Numbered from the stretch's first letter, positions 39,971 to 51,841 are shown. The stretch is 58,886 nucleotides of DNA from Gammaproteobacteria bacterium (GCA_022340485.1 JAJDNX010000111.1:1-58886); one strand, 5' to 3'. The notes: generated from the letters alone by a model not told the origin. A program made the numbers and translations.

Positions 39971-41071
39971 ATGAAATTTAGCATACAGAGAGAAGCCTTG
40001 TTAAAACCGCTTCAAAACGTCATCGGGGTTGTTGAACGTCGCCAGACCCTCCCTGTCTTGGGCAACGTTTTATTGAATGCCTCCAGAAAGAATGTCCGCC
40101 TGACAGCAACCGATCTGGAGGTAGAGCTGCAGGCGCAGGTGGCGGTTTCCGTAACCGAGACGGGTGACATTACCTTGCCTGCACGCAAGTTGCTTGATAT
40201 CTGCAGAACCTTGCCGGATGAAGCCCAGCTGGATATCTCGGTAAAGAAGGACCGTGCCCAGGTTAGTTCCGGCAAAAGCCGCTTTACCCTGTCTACCTTG
40301 CCGGCAACAGAATTTCCAGTCATCGATAAAATTAAAAGTGCACGAAAATTTATGCTCTCCGAAAAGCAGTTGCGTAGCTTGATTGAGCATACCGGCTTCG
40401 CGATGGCGCAGCAGGATGTACGCTACTACCTCAACGGACTGATGCTGGAACCCGGATCGGGTATGTTACGTGCTGTTGCAACGGACGGTCATCGACTTGC
40501 ACTTTGTGACCTGGCTGCTGATGTCGGTGAGGGTGACAGTCAACAAGTCATTGTGCCACGCAAGGGGATCCAGGAACTGCAGCGTTTGCTGGAACAGGCG
40601 GATACCGAACTGGAGGTTGAAATCGGCAGTAATCATATACGGATTACCACCAATGAATTGCGCTTCACGTCGAAGTTGATCGATGGACGTTTCCCTGACT
40701 ATTCACGGGTCATCCCCAAATCGCTAGACAAGCGGCTGTTGATCAGTCGCGAGACGCTGCGCCAGGCTTTGACGCGCACCTCCATTCTTTCCAATGAGAA
40801 ATATCGTGGAATCCGTCTGGAAATATATAAAAATAACATTAAAATTCAAGCACATAACCCAGAGCAAGAAGAAGCGGTTGAGGAGATTGATGCCAACTAT
40901 GACAACGAGGCGATTGTGATTGGCTTCAACGTGACCTACCTGCTGGACGTGCTAAACGTCATCGATACATCAGAAGTGGAAGTCTTCTTAGCGGATGCCA
41001 ACAGCAGTGCGCTGGTCCGGCGGCCGGGCAGTGATGACTGTCGTTATGTGGTCATGCCCATGCGTTTGTAG
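39971..41071 (+). CDS. dnaN: DNA polymerase III sliding clamp (beta)
   Basis: The beta clamp encircles DNA and tethers the polymerase. The 366-residue protein starts MKFSIQREALLKPLQNVIGVVERRQTLPVLGNVLL, of which the ERRQTLPVLGNVL part is diagnostic, and ends CRYVVMPMRL, the conserved C-terminus. Three repeated clamp domains fit the length. It lies between oriC and recF. Confidence 0.98.
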   Translation: MKFSIQREALLKPLQNVIGVVERRQTLPVLGNVLLNASRKNVRLTATDLEVELQAQVAVSVTETGDITLPARKLLDICRTLPDEAQLDISVKKDRAQVSSGKSRFTLSTLPATEFPVIDKIKSARKFMLSEKQLRSLIEHTGFAMAQQDVRYYLNGLMLEPGSGMLRAVATDGHRLALCDLAADVGEGDSQQVIVPRKGIQELQRLLEQADTELEVEIGSNHIRITTNELRFTSKLIDGRFPDYSRVIPKSLDKRLLISRETLRQALTRTSILSNEKYRGIRLEIYKNNIKIQAHNPEQEEAVEEIDANYDNEAIVIGFNVTYLLDVLNVIDTSEVEVFLADANSSALVRRPGSDDCRYVVMPMRL

Positions 41072-41226
41072 TTCATTGCCGCGTCATTACGCAATCATAA
41101 ACTCTATACCTCACGACTTCACAGGACACGCCGCAACGAGTGTCTGCCTCTTCAGGCACGTCTACCTTCCGTATCCGTGCTGCGCCAGGATCCGGGAGCG
41201 TGGTGCAAGCTACGAGTTGGTTATCC

Positions 41227-42306
41227 ATGGGATTACAGTCGCTGGAAATTTGTGATTTTCGAAACATCCGCCATGCGTCTCTGACGTTTTCCCCCGGGCT
41301 GAACCTGATCCGTGGTGAAAATGCGGCTGGGAAAACCAGCTTGTTGGAGGCGATCTACTACCTGGGACGAGTACGTTCATTTCGTACACCCCATGTCAAC
41401 CAGCCCATTCGCGACGGACAGGCTGCCTTCCGCCTCGTGGGACGGTTGCTTCGTGAAGACAGTCACCAGATTCCAATCGGTATCGAGCGACAGAACACTG
41501 GATTGCAAGTCCATCTGGATGGTTGCGTGGTACGACGCCTCTCGGATTTGGCCGGTAGTTTCCCGGTACAGGTATTGAGTGGTGATACACCCACCATCCT
41601 GAGTGGCGGCCCAAGATATCGGCGGCAAGCGCTCGACTGGGCGTTGTTTCACGTGGAACACGCCTACCGGGAGGTATGGCAACGTTATGTGCGCGTATTA
41701 CGCCAGCGCAATGCCGCGCTACGCGCGCAAAGGCCGGCGAATCAGATAACCGTGTGGGATACTGAACTCCTGGATGCAGCGGGGCAGATACACCAGTATC
41801 GCGAAATGTACTTTGAGGCGCTAAGTACGCACCTGCATGCAGAGGTGAGGCGGTTATTGCCATTCGAGACCATCCAGCTGAACTATCAGCCGGGATGGCC
41901 GGCAGGTACCACCATGGCAGAAAGGATTGCAATGGCGCTGGAAAAAGACCGTGCGCTGGGCAGTACCCAATATGGCCCGCATCGCGCAGATTTCAAACTA
42001 CTGGTGGATGGTCGTCCGTTACAGTCACATTGCTCCCGTGGACAACAAAAGGCAGCGGTTGTTGGTTTTATGCTGGCGCAGGTCAGGTACCAGCAAGCTC
42101 GTGGAGCACCCATGGGCGCCTTTTTGCTGGATGATCTGGGTAGTGAACTCGATGCGAGGCACCAGTCCCGTGTCTTGGAATCACTCAGGCAACTCGACCT
42201 CCAGGTATTCGTGTCAGCGATAGATACGGGGCCTGTCGACCTCACGTTTTGGTCCAGTGTGAAAAGGTTTCACGTGGAACATGGCGAGATAAAGGAAGTG
42301 GTATAA
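41227..42306 (+). CDS. recF: DNA replication and repair protein RecF
   Basis: RecF is an SMC-like ATPase that with RecO and RecR loads RecA at gaps. The 359-residue protein starts MGLQSLEICDFRNIRHASL; an ATG-like start at 41140 would add 29 unconserved residues and was rejected. Walker A is GENAAGKTSLLE, the signature-like LSGGPRYRRQALDW lies near residue 122, and Walker B is GAFLLDDLGSELDARHQ. The coding sequence holds two parS-like sites, each read as FHVEH (residues 141-145 and 348-352). Confidence 0.96.
   Translation: MGLQSLEICDFRNIRHASLTFSPGLNLIRGENAAGKTSLLEAIYYLGRVRSFRTPHVNQPIRDGQAAFRLVGRLLREDSHQIPIGIERQNTGLQVHLDGCVVRRLSDLAGSFPVQVLSGDTPTILSGGPRYRRQALDWALFHVEHAYREVWQRYVRVLRQRNAALRAQRPANQITVWDTELLDAAGQIHQYREMYFEALSTHLHAEVRRLLPFETIQLNYQPGWPAGTTMAERIAMALEKDRALGSTQYGPHRADFKLLVDGRPLQSHCSRGQQKAAVVGFMLAQVRYQQARGAPMGAFLLDDLGSELDARHQSRVLESLRQLDLQVFVSAIDTGPVDLTFWSSVKRFHVEHGEIKEVV
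41645..41660. promoter_or_regulatory. parS: parS site 1 (inside recF)
   Basis: TGTTTCACGTGGAACA differs in one base from the bacterial parS consensus TGTTTCACGTGAAACA. It lies inside recF, about 1.8 kb from the candidate origin, and the genome encodes ParA and ParB on the other side. It should be a ParB loading site. Confidence 0.85.
42266..42281. promoter_or_regulatory. parS: parS site 2 (inside recF)
   Basis: GGTTTCACGTGGAACA differs in two bases from the consensus and shares the CACGTGGAACA half with site 1. It lies 621 bp downstream of it, near the end of recF and in the same reading frame. Confidence 0.75.
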
Positions 42307-42325
42307 TCATCAGCTTTACGCATAA

Positions 42326-44788
<2,463 letters not shown>

Positions 44789-44882
44789 GGCCGCGATTTC
44801 TTGCACGCCTTGAACGAGCATTAATACTATCTTATTGATTGTATTAATATTTTTATTATATTATACTATAATTGTTTAGAAT

Positions 44883-44900
44883 TACCAATAATTATTGGTA
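44883..44900. repeat. 18-bp perfect palindrome after gyrB
   Basis: TACCAATAATTATTGGTA is its own reverse complement. It lies in the AT-rich 137-bp gap between the convergent gyrB and plsC genes. No U-run follows, so it is not an evident terminator; it could be a protein-binding dyad or shape-based boundary. Confidence 0.6.
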
Positions 44901-44925
44901 GCGATGAATCAAGACTACGAGACGT

Positions 44926-45663
44926 TTACAGGGTAGTGATCTCTGCCATGCGCTCTTCTATCCAGCTGGAGGCTTGCTCCAGTAGCTGTTGGGCAGATTT
45001 ACCGGCGGGATCTATTGGTGCACCGATTCGTACCTGTATGACACCGGGCCGTTTGATGAAGCTGCGCCGTGGCCAGTATTCGCCTGCATTGTGTGCGACC
45101 GGAACGATCGCAGCACCCGATTGTTCGGCAAGCACTGCACCACCGACGCGGTATCGACCCCGTTGCCCCGCCGGGATACGGGTGCCTTCCGGGAAAATGA
45201 CTACCCAGATGCCTTCCTTGAGTCGTGCCTTTCCCTGTGTGACCAGTTGCCTGACTGCTGCCTTGCCTGTGCCGCGCTTGATGTGAATACATTTCATCAC
45301 TGCCAGCCCCCAGCCAAAAAACGGAATCCACATCAATTCACGCTTGGCTACCCATACCTGCATGGGAAAGAATTGTTGTAGTGCAATGGTCTCCCATGTG
45401 GATTGGTGTTTGGCAAAGACAATGCTGGCTGACGCAGGGATATGCTCCGTGCCCTGTACCTCATGAGAGAGTTTGCAAGTTACCTTCAGCCACCAGAGGA
45501 TAAAGTGCACCCATTGCTGCAGCAGTTGCCAGCGTGTCCTGAAGGGGAAAAATATAGTGAACAACAACACGCTGGAACAGACAACCAGTGTAATGGCAAA
45601 TACGATCCAGAATGCCAGCGAGCGTAACCAGAGAATGGGGTAGGGGGTACTGTCAGCACTCAT
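44926..45663 (-). CDS. plsC: 1-acyl-sn-glycerol-3-phosphate acyltransferase
   Basis: PlsC adds the second acyl chain to make phosphatidic acid at the inner membrane. The start MSADSTPYP at 45663 lies after the gmhB stop and gives 245 residues; an ATG 69 bp upstream would overlap gmhB. A membrane segment spans about residues 10-40. The acyltransferase motif I is KHQSTWET (His with Glu four residues on, where many family members have Asp), and motif III is VIFPEGTR. It is in one operon with gmhB. Confidence 0.9.
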   Translation of the reverse strand: MSADSTPYPILWLRSLAFWIVFAITLVVCSSVLLFTIFFPFRTRWQLLQQWVHFILWWLKVTCKLSHEVQGTEHIPASASIVFAKHQSTWETIALQQFFPMQVWVAKRELMWIPFFGWGLAVMKCIHIKRGTGKAAVRQLVTQGKARLKEGIWVVIFPEGTRIPAGQRGRYRVGGAVLAEQSGAAIVPVAHNAGEYWPRRSFIKRPGVIQVRIGAPIDPAGKSAQQLLEQASSWIEERMAEITTL

Positions 45664-45685
45664 AAGGATAGTTGGCAGGATTTGC

Positions 45686-46228
45686 CTAAGGGTCAGTATT
45701 GAGTAAATGGGCAACGGCACTGTAGAGATCATCGAATACCGCTACCCGTGGATCCAGATCCGGACTGCTAACGGTGCCAAACCCCTTGCCGGTCTTGACC
45801 AGAATCGGTGTCGCCCCCGCTGCTTCGGCAGCCTGGATATCACGCAGGGAGTCACCGATGGCAGGGACCCCCTGCAAATCGGTACGCAGTCGCTGTGCAA
45901 TGTCTAGCAGCATACCCGGTTTTGGTTTGCGGCAGTCACAGCCATCACCAGGACCGTGGGGACAGAAAAATACGGCATCGATCATGCCACCCGTTTCGTT
46001 GACACGGCGGTGCATGGTTTCGTGGATACGCGCCAGCGTGTCAAGGTCAAACAGTTTACGCGCGATGCCTGATTGGTTGGTTGCCACCACCACGTGCCAG
46101 CCCGCCCTGTGCAAGCGTGCGATTGCCTCCAGGCTGCCCCGGATCGGCTGCCACTCGGAAGGCGATTTGATGTAGTCATCAGAGTCTTCATTGATTACAC
46201 CGTCGCGGTCGAGGATGATCAGTTGCAT
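45686..46228 (-). CDS. gmhB: D-glycero-beta-D-manno-heptose-1,7-bisphosphate 7-phosphatase
   Basis: GmhB removes the 7-phosphate in the synthesis of ADP-heptose for lipopolysaccharide core. The 180-residue HAD protein has motif I ILDRDGVINED, motif II VVVATNQSGIAR, the zinc loop CPHGPGDGCDCRKPKPGM with its Cys and His ligands, and GDSLRDIQAAEAAG. It overlaps the MazG-like start by one base (ATGA type) and precedes plsC, the order known from Pseudomonas. Confidence 0.95.
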   Translation of the reverse strand: MQLIILDRDGVINEDSDDYIKSPSEWQPIRGSLEAIARLHRAGWHVVVATNQSGIARKLFDLDTLARIHETMHRRVNETGGMIDAVFFCPHGPGDGCDCRKPKPGMLLDIAQRLRTDLQGVPAIGDSLRDIQAAEAAGATPILVKTGKGFGTVSSPDLDPRVAVFDDLYSAVAHLLNTDP

Positions 46229-46563
46229 CAGTTGTCCCTGAATTCGGACACCCGAATGCGGCCATTGATCATGCGTGATTGCCGCTGTTCGAGCTTTTCC
46301 ATCTTGTCCCAGAAGGCGTCATCAAGTCTGAAGCCGGCTGCGATTGCCGTGCCCAGCAACAGGATCAACAGATCAGCACATTCCTCGGAGAGGCACTCGC
46401 GGCCTTTGCCCTTGGTGACACAAGCAGAAATTTCACCCAGTTCCTCGGTCATCAGCGCGACGCGATAGGCCAGCTCCTCGCCACCGGTGTTTTTAAAGTC
46501 ATGCTTGTCGTGGAACGCCTGTACGGCTGCAAGCATGGCCCTGTAGGAGTCTTTATCTTTCAT
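46228..46563 (-). CDS. MazG-like nucleotide pyrophosphohydrolase
   Basis: The 111-residue protein has the all-alpha NTP pyrophosphohydrolase pattern: TEELGEISACV (EExxE, about residue 35) and later EECADLLILLLG (ExxD), the magnesium ligands of the family. It would hydrolyse a nucleoside triphosphate or related substrate in the cytoplasm. It sits between glyS and gmhB and is translationally coupled to gmhB. The substrate cannot be predicted. Confidence 0.78.
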   Translation of the reverse strand: MKDKDSYRAMLAAVQAFHDKHDFKNTGGEELAYRVALMTEELGEISACVTKGKGRECLSEECADLLILLLGTAIAAGFRLDDAFWDKMEKLEQRQSRMINGRIRVSEFRDN

Positions 46564-46605
46564 GTAGCCACCAGTCAGTATGACAACTTACTGCGCTCCG
46601 GGATG

Positions 46606-48681
46606 CTAACCCTGCAACAGCGAGATGTCGGCCACCTGTAGAAACAGATCGGACAGGGCCTGAAGCAGGGCAAGGCGGTTATCCCGCAGTGCGTCATCAT
46701 CCGCCATGACCATCACATTATCAAAAAAGTCATCCACGGGTGTTTGCAGCGCGGCCAGTCGGCGCAGGGCATTGGTGTAGTCCCGCTGCTGGAACAAGGG
46801 TCGTGTTTGTGCATCCAGCAATTCCAGTGCTGCTGCGAGGGCCTGTTCTGCGGGCTCCTGTAACCGTTCATGCTGGTAAGTTGCGGGAATGACCGTGGAG
46901 GCCTTGCGCAGAATGTTACGAATCCGTTTGTTGGCCGCTGACAGGCTGTCTGCTTCTGGTAGCTCACGAAATGCCCTGACGGCGCGCATGCGCTCATCGA
47001 AGTCCAGTGGTCGTAGCGGTTGCCGGGCAAGTACGGCCTCGAATACGTGCACCTCGTAGCCGGCATCTACATACCAGGCGCGCAATCGATCCATCATGAA
47101 GCTGAATAATGCCTCACCGATAGTGTCTGCACCGAGTGCTGCAGGAAAATTGCCTGCCGCTTGATCGATCAGGGTGCGCAGGTCCAGATCGAGGTGCTTT
47201 TCTATCAGGATTCGCAGTAGGCCCAAGGCCGAACGTCGCAGACCAAATGGATCCTTGTCGCCTGTTGGTGTCTGTCCGATGGCAAAGATGCCCACCAGAG
47301 TATCGAGTCGTTCGGCGATCGCCAGCGCCTGTCCCGTCTCGGAGGCTGGCAGGGTATCTCCCGCAAAACGCGGCTGATATTGCTCATCCAGGGCTGCGGC
47401 AACCTGTGCATTCTCGCCATCGTGCAGTGCATAGTAACGCCCCATGATGCCTTGCAGCTCCGGGAACTCGAACACCATGCTGGTCACCAGGTCGCACTTG
47501 CAGAGGCTTGCCGCACGTTCAACCCGTTCTGTATCAAAGCCCAAACTTGCAGCGAGACTGGTGGCTATGCGTGCAATGCGCTCCTGCTTGTCTCCCAATG
47601 AACCCAGTCCCTTCTGGAAGGCCATGCCATGCAGTTGTGCAACACGACTGTGCAGTGATTGCTTGCGGTCCTGGTTCCAGAAGAATACGGCATCCTCCAG
47701 GCGCGGCCGGATGACGCGTTCATTGCCAATCCTGATCTGGTCTGGATCCTTGCTGGCGATATTGGCGACCGTGATGAAGTGAGGCAACAGTTTGCCCTGC
47801 CTGTCCACCACGGGAAAATATTTCTGATGGTCCTGCATGCTGGAGATCAGGGCCTCAGCCGGCACCGAGAGAAAGCGTGGGTCATAACTGCCGGAGATTG
47901 CCACCGGCCATTCCACCAGTGCCGTAACTTCGTCCAGCAGGGCTGCGTCGATCAGGGCCTCGCCGCCAAGGGCAATTGCGGCCTCGGTCACCTGGGTGCG
48001 GATGGATTCCCGTCGCTGGTCCATGTCTGTCTCGACCATGCCCTGCTGCTCGAGTATCCCGGCGTAGTTTTCCGGTGAGGTGATGGTGATTGGCTCGTTA
48101 TGATGAAAACGATGGCCGTACGAATGGCGGTCAGTATCTATGCCAAGAACCGTTGCGGAAACAGGCTGCTCACCGAACAGCAGCACCATCCAGTGCAGCG
48201 GTCGTACAAATTCGATATCGCTATTGCCCCAGCGCATGCGCTTCGGCATCGGTAGTGACTTGAGCGCCTTTTCCAGCAGGGTGGGAATGATATCCGCGGT
48301 TGCCTGGCCGGTCTCGATGCTGTGATATACCAGCCAGCTACCCTTGTCGGTCTCCAGCTTTTCAAGGTCACCGACCGTTACCCCACAGGAATTCGCAAAG
48401 CCTTCGGCTGGCCTGGTGGGGTTGCCATCACCATCAAACGCGGCTTTCAGAGCCGGGCCACGCCTCGTCACCTTGCGGTCGGGTTGTGCAACCGGCACAT
48501 CCCTGATGAGGACCGCGAGACGGCGTGGGGTGGCATAGGCGTGGCTCTTGCCGTGTGCCAGGCTGTTTTCATCCAGGAGCGTATCGAGAGAGCGGCGCAG
48601 GGCATCGCGCATCTGACGTAATGCCTTGGGCGGCAGCTCCTCGGTGCCGATCTCGACCAGCAAGTCTCGGGTTGCCGTCAT
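46606..48681 (-). CDS. glyS: Glycyl-tRNA synthetase beta subunit
   Basis: The beta subunit binds tRNA for the heterotetrameric bacterial GlyRS. The 691-residue protein starts [24 protein letters not shown], whose [15 protein letters not shown] part is the family signature, and has a C-terminal anticodon-binding-like helical domain. Its start overlaps the stop of glyQ by 4 bp, so the two subunits are coupled. Confidence 0.97.
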   Translation of the reverse strand: MTATRDLLVEIGTEELPPKALRQMRDALRRSLDTLLDENSLAHGKSHAYATPRRLAVLIRDVPVAQPDRKVTRRGPALKAAFDGDGNPTRPAEGFANSCGVTVGDLEKLETDKGSWLVYHSIETGQATADIIPTLLEKALKSLPMPKRMRWGNSDIEFVRPLHWMVLLFGEQPVSATVLGIDTDRHSYGHRFHHNEPITITSPENYAGILEQQGMVETDMDQRRESIRTQVTEAAIALGGEALIDAALLDEVTALVEWPVAISGSYDPRFLSVPAEALISSMQDHQKYFPVVDRQGKLLPHFITVANIASKDPDQIRIGNERVIRPRLEDAVFFWNQDRKQSLHSRVAQLHGMAFQKGLGSLGDKQERIARIATSLAASLGFDTERVERAASLCKCDLVTSMVFEFPELQGIMGRYYALHDGENAQVAAALDEQYQPRFAGDTLPASETGQALAIAERLDTLVGIFAIGQTPTGDKDPFGLRRSALGLLRILIEKHLDLDLRTLIDQAAGNFPAALGADTIGEALFSFMMDRLRAWYVDAGYEVHVFEAVLARQPLRPLDFDERMRAVRAFRELPEADSLSAANKRIRNILRKASTVIPATYQHERLQEPAEQALAAALELLDAQTRPLFQQRDYTNALRRLAALQTPVDDFFDNVMVMADDDALRDNRLALLQALSDLFLQVADISLLQG

Positions 48682-49589
48682 GTTGCACCACCCTCATCAG
48701 TGAGCATGGGGAAGCCAAGTGCTTCGCGGGCAGCAAAATAGGCTTCAGCCACCTGGCGAGACAGGGTGCGCACCCGCAGGATATAGCGTTGCCGTTCCGT
48801 GACTGAAATGGCATTACGCGCGTCCAGCAGGTTGAAGGTGTGCGAGGCCCTGAGCACCATTTCATAGGCAGGCAATGGCAGGCGTGCCTCGATCAGGCGG
48901 TTGCTCTCGCGTTCACAGGTGTCAAACCATTCGAGCAGGGAGGTAACGTCGGCGTATTCGAAATTGTAGGCAGACATCTCGACTTCATTCTGATGATAGA
49001 CGTCACCGTAACTGACCGGGCCATCGGGCCCTTCGGTCCACACCAGATCGAAGACGCTTTCAGCCTCCTGCAGGTACATGGCAATGCGTTCCAGGCCATA
49101 GGTCAACTCGCCGCTGACCGGTCGACATTCAAGTCCACCGACTTGCTGAAAATAGGTGAATTGGGAGACTTCCATGCCATTCAGCCAGATCTCCCAGCCC
49201 AGACCCCAGGCTCCCAGTGTGGGTGATTCCCAGTTGTCCTCGACAAAACGTATGTCGTGAACCAGTGGGTCAATGCCGAGTTCGCGTAACGAACCCAGGT
49301 AAAGCTCCTGTATGTCGAGGGGTGACGGTTTCAGTAGTACCTGGAACTGGTAATAATGCTGCAAGCGATTCGGGTTTTCGCCGTAGCGGCCATCGGTGGG
49401 ACGGCGCGAGGGTTGCACATAGGCTGCGCGCCATGGCTCGGGTCCGATGGCGCGCAGGAAGGTGGCGGGGTGAAAGGTGCCGGCACCGACCTCCATATCG
49501 TAGGGTTGCAGCAGCGCACAGCCCTGCCGGCTCCAGTAATCTTGCAGCGCAAGAATCAGGCCCTGAAAAGTTTTTTCTGTATCAGCCAC
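48678..49589 (-). CDS. glyQ: Glycyl-tRNA synthetase alpha subunit
   Basis: The alpha subunit holds the aminoacylation site. The 303-residue protein starts with GTG and reads [23 protein letters not shown]; class II motif 2 is around [17 protein letters not shown] and motif 3 lies at [14 protein letters not shown]. Length equals the family norm. It is the first gene of the glyQ-glyS-mazG-like-gmhB-plsC operon. Confidence 0.97.
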   Translation of the reverse strand: MADTEKTFQGLILALQDYWSRQGCALLQPYDMEVGAGTFHPATFLRAIGPEPWRAAYVQPSRRPTDGRYGENPNRLQHYYQFQVLLKPSPLDIQELYLGSLRELGIDPLVHDIRFVEDNWESPTLGAWGLGWEIWLNGMEVSQFTYFQQVGGLECRPVSGELTYGLERIAMYLQEAESVFDLVWTEGPDGPVSYGDVYHQNEVEMSAYNFEYADVTSLLEWFDTCERESNRLIEARLPLPAYEMVLRASHTFNLLDARNAISVTERQRYILRVRTLSRQVAEAYFAAREALGFPMLTDEGGAT

Positions 49590-49619
49590 GGGTCAATTCA
49601 AATAATCAGCATGTGGTTT

Positions 49620-49649
49620 GCAAGCCGCACAGTATAGCGTGCGGCTTGC
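49620..49649 (-). promoter_or_regulatory. Inverted repeat around a -10-like box upstream of glyQ
   Basis: Perfect 11-bp arms GCAAGCCGCAC (49620-49630) and GTGCGGCTTGC (49639-49649) flank an 8-base loop that on the minus strand contains TATACT (49631-49636), a -10-like hexamer about 42 bp before the glyQ GTG. No good -35 is present. The dyad could be an operator. The rest of the 225-bp gap is featureless. Confidence 0.45.
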
Positions 49650-49814
49650 CAAATTTCCCTACGGTTGCCTTCGAGATATCCTGCATGGCCATAGCACCGT
49701 GACAATTTGAGTGTCTATGTGGTAAATGTGGTAGCCAGGATCGGCACGGCAAGCGGTTTAAGCTGCCATAAGACGCGGTCGACACCCTGATCAGGATCCA
49801 GTTGGAGGAAAAGC

Positions 49815-50381
49815 ATGTCCCGGCTAATTCTCGAACCCACACCGCAGGCCCAATGGCTGGCACTGCTACACGAGGCACAAACGGCTTGCCATCGGCACCT
49901 GGATGAATCACTGGAAAGCTACCTGGTGTTTTTGCTGATGCGCTTCGCCGACCGCCCCTACTGTACGGCTCGTATCATGGCGGAGGACTATCTAAGATCA
50001 CAATCGCTTGCTGGAGAACAACGTGCAGGGAAGCTGCGCGAGGTTGGTGATCATTGCCTGTTGTTCTCGGGACTTTTCCCGCAGCTTGCCGAACGCCGCC
50101 TGGTGCCAGTGAGTTATTTTGTCACTATCGGGCGGAGTTCCTACCAGCAGTTGTCCGGGGTTCTGGATCGCAGCTGGTCTTCTGTGTACCGCCACCTGTC
50201 CGAGGCCTTTGTGGTGCTGATGGATATTCTCCATACCATGCGCGGGCTGGGTGGGGAGACGGTGCTGACGCCTATCCAGGCCATGGACCTGTGGCAGGAT
50301 ACCGGCAGTCGCCGCTGCTATGAGCAGATGTGTGCAAATGGTCTTTTGAGTCCGGCCCCGGCGACTACACAAGAGCACTGA
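49815..50381 (+). CDS. Protein of unknown function
   Basis: The ATG follows GGAGG closely (TTGGAGGAAAAGC). The 188-residue product is mostly helical with no membrane segment or signal. Noticeable parts are HLDESLESYLVFLLMRFAD, LREVGDHCLLFSGLFPQLAE and SSYQQLSGVLDRSWSSVYRHLSEAF. I recall similar unnamed proteins in gammaproteobacteria but no function. It diverges from glyQ and is followed by the PP-loop gene 101 bp on. Confidence 0.6.
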   Translation: MSRLILEPTPQAQWLALLHEAQTACHRHLDESLESYLVFLLMRFADRPYCTARIMAEDYLRSQSLAGEQRAGKLREVGDHCLLFSGLFPQLAERRLVPVSYFVTIGRSSYQQLSGVLDRSWSSVYRHLSEAFVVLMDILHTMRGLGGETVLTPIQAMDLWQDTGSRRCYEQMCANGLLSPAPATTQEH

Positions 50382-50482
50382 ATCTCCTGACAGTGTGCCG
50401 GGTTTTCTGCCGCAGTATGCTGCGCATGCGGTAGAATCCCCGCGACTGGATTTCCACCTCTCTAAAACACCCTGTCGCTATC

Positions 50483-51526
50483 ATGTCGAAACAACCGAAA
50501 GCTGTTGCACTGATTTCCGGCGGACTCGATTCGCTGCTTGCGGCACGCGTTGTGATGGAACAGGGTGTTCACGTTGAGGGCATCAATTTTTTTACCGGCT
50601 TTTGTGTCGAAGGCCATACCCACGCACTTCGCAAAAAAGACCGTCAACGGCCGAAACGCAACAATGCCTTGTGGTCAGCAGAACAGCTCGGCATCAAGTT
50701 GCACATCGTGGACATTATCGAAGAATACAAGGATGTCGTGATCAACCCGAAACACGGCTATGGCAGCAATCTGAATCCGTGCCTCGATTGCAAGATCTTC
50801 ATGGTGAACAAGGCGCGTGAATGGATAGACGCAAACGGCTTTGATTTCATCATTACGGGCGAGGTCGTGGGGCAGAGACCCATGTCACAACGCAAGGATA
50901 CCCTGCCGGTTGTTGCCCGTGATTCGGGTGCCGGTGATCGACTGGTACGCCCCCTGTGCGCTAGAAACCTGCCACCAACCTTGCCGGAAATCGAGGGCTG
51001 GCTCGATCGTGGCCGGCTGTATGGTTTCAATGGCCGTTCCCGCAAGCCGCAAATGGCACTGGCAAGACAGTTCGGTTTCGAGGATTACGCACAGCCGGCA
51101 GGTGGTTGCTGTTTCCTGACTGACAAACAATATGCCGTGAAGCTCGCAGACCTGTGGAATACCCGCGGCAAGCGCGATTACGACTTCGACGATATCATGC
51201 TGCTGAAGGTCGGGCGGCACTTGCGACCTGGTACGAATTTCAAGCTGATAGTCGGTCGTGAGGAAGGAGAAAACCGCTTTCTTGAAGGCTACAGAAAGCG
51301 TTTTATCAATATTATCCCGACCAGTCATACAGGACCCCTGGCCTTGATTGATGGGGACCCTGATGCGGATGACATAGAACTGGCAGCGCGTCTGACGGCG
51401 CGCTTCAGCCAGGGACGCGATGCCGGACGCGTCACCGTAGCGGTAAAGCAACTGGATGGCATGACGCAGACACTCGATGTCATACCCATGCCCAGTGATG
51501 AGATCCCCGAGGACTGGTATGTCTGA
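50483..51526 (+). CDS. PP-loop ATPase, tRNA-thiolation-like, with C-terminal RNA-binding-like domain
   Basis: The PP-loop SGGLDSLLAARV (Ser12 to Ser17) and IITGEVVGQRPMSQR mark an ATP pyrophosphatase that adenylates a substrate, as in MnmA, ThiI and related enzymes. NPCLDCKIFMVNKA and GGCCFLTDK give four Cys that could carry sulfur or bind a metal. The last 140 residues resemble the DUF814/NFACT-type RNA-binding domain. COG annotations often call such proteins tRNA (5-methylaminomethyl-2-thiouridylate) methyltransferase-like. The TusA-like gene 70 bp downstream supports sulfur transfer. The true product is unknown. Confidence 0.75.
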   Translation: MSKQPKAVALISGGLDSLLAARVVMEQGVHVEGINFFTGFCVEGHTHALRKKDRQRPKRNNALWSAEQLGIKLHIVDIIEEYKDVVINPKHGYGSNLNPCLDCKIFMVNKAREWIDANGFDFIITGEVVGQRPMSQRKDTLPVVARDSGAGDRLVRPLCARNLPPTLPEIEGWLDRGRLYGFNGRSRKPQMALARQFGFEDYAQPAGGCCFLTDKQYAVKLADLWNTRGKRDYDFDDIMLLKVGRHLRPGTNFKLIVGREEGENRFLEGYRKRFINIIPTSHTGPLALIDGDPDADDIELAARLTARFSQGRDAGRVTVAVKQLDGMTQTLDVIPMPSDEIPEDWYV

Positions 51527-51595
51527 GTTGAGACGCTGCGGGATATACTTCCCCGTCCACCTCCGCCAGGAGCCGGTCACAAATGACATCCCCGC

Positions 51596-51841
51596 ATGGA
51601 CCCTGTAACACTCGATGCCCGTAACCTGCTTTGCCCCATGCCGGTGATTCGTATGCAGGACACCGTGCGGAAGCTGCAGCCGGGTGATGTAATCAAGGTG
51701 GTGTGCACCGATCCGGGCGTGCTGCACGATATCCCCGCGTGGTGCCGGGTGCACGGCCACGAGGTCTGCGATATCGATGAGCAAGAGTATGAAATAACCA
51801 TTACCGTTCGAGTTGGCCCTGGCAGCCAGACAGGTGCATGA
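51596..51841 (+). CDS. TusA-family sulfur carrier protein
   Basis: The 81-residue product has the family signature LDARNLLCPMPVIRMQ with the sulfur-accepting Cys13 in CPxP, followed by KLQPGDVIKVVCTDPG. TusA proteins carry persulfide sulfur to tRNA thiolation, molybdenum cofactor or sulfur oxidation pathways. Further Cys occur in VVCTDPG, AWCRVHG and EVCDID. The gene overlaps the next by 4 bp and follows the PP-loop ATPase, a pairing that suggests a private sulfur relay. The ribosome site is weak. Confidence 0.88.
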   Translation: MDPVTLDARNLLCPMPVIRMQDTVRKLQPGDVIKVVCTDPGVLHDIPAWCRVHGHEVCDIDEQEYEITITVRVGPGSQTGA

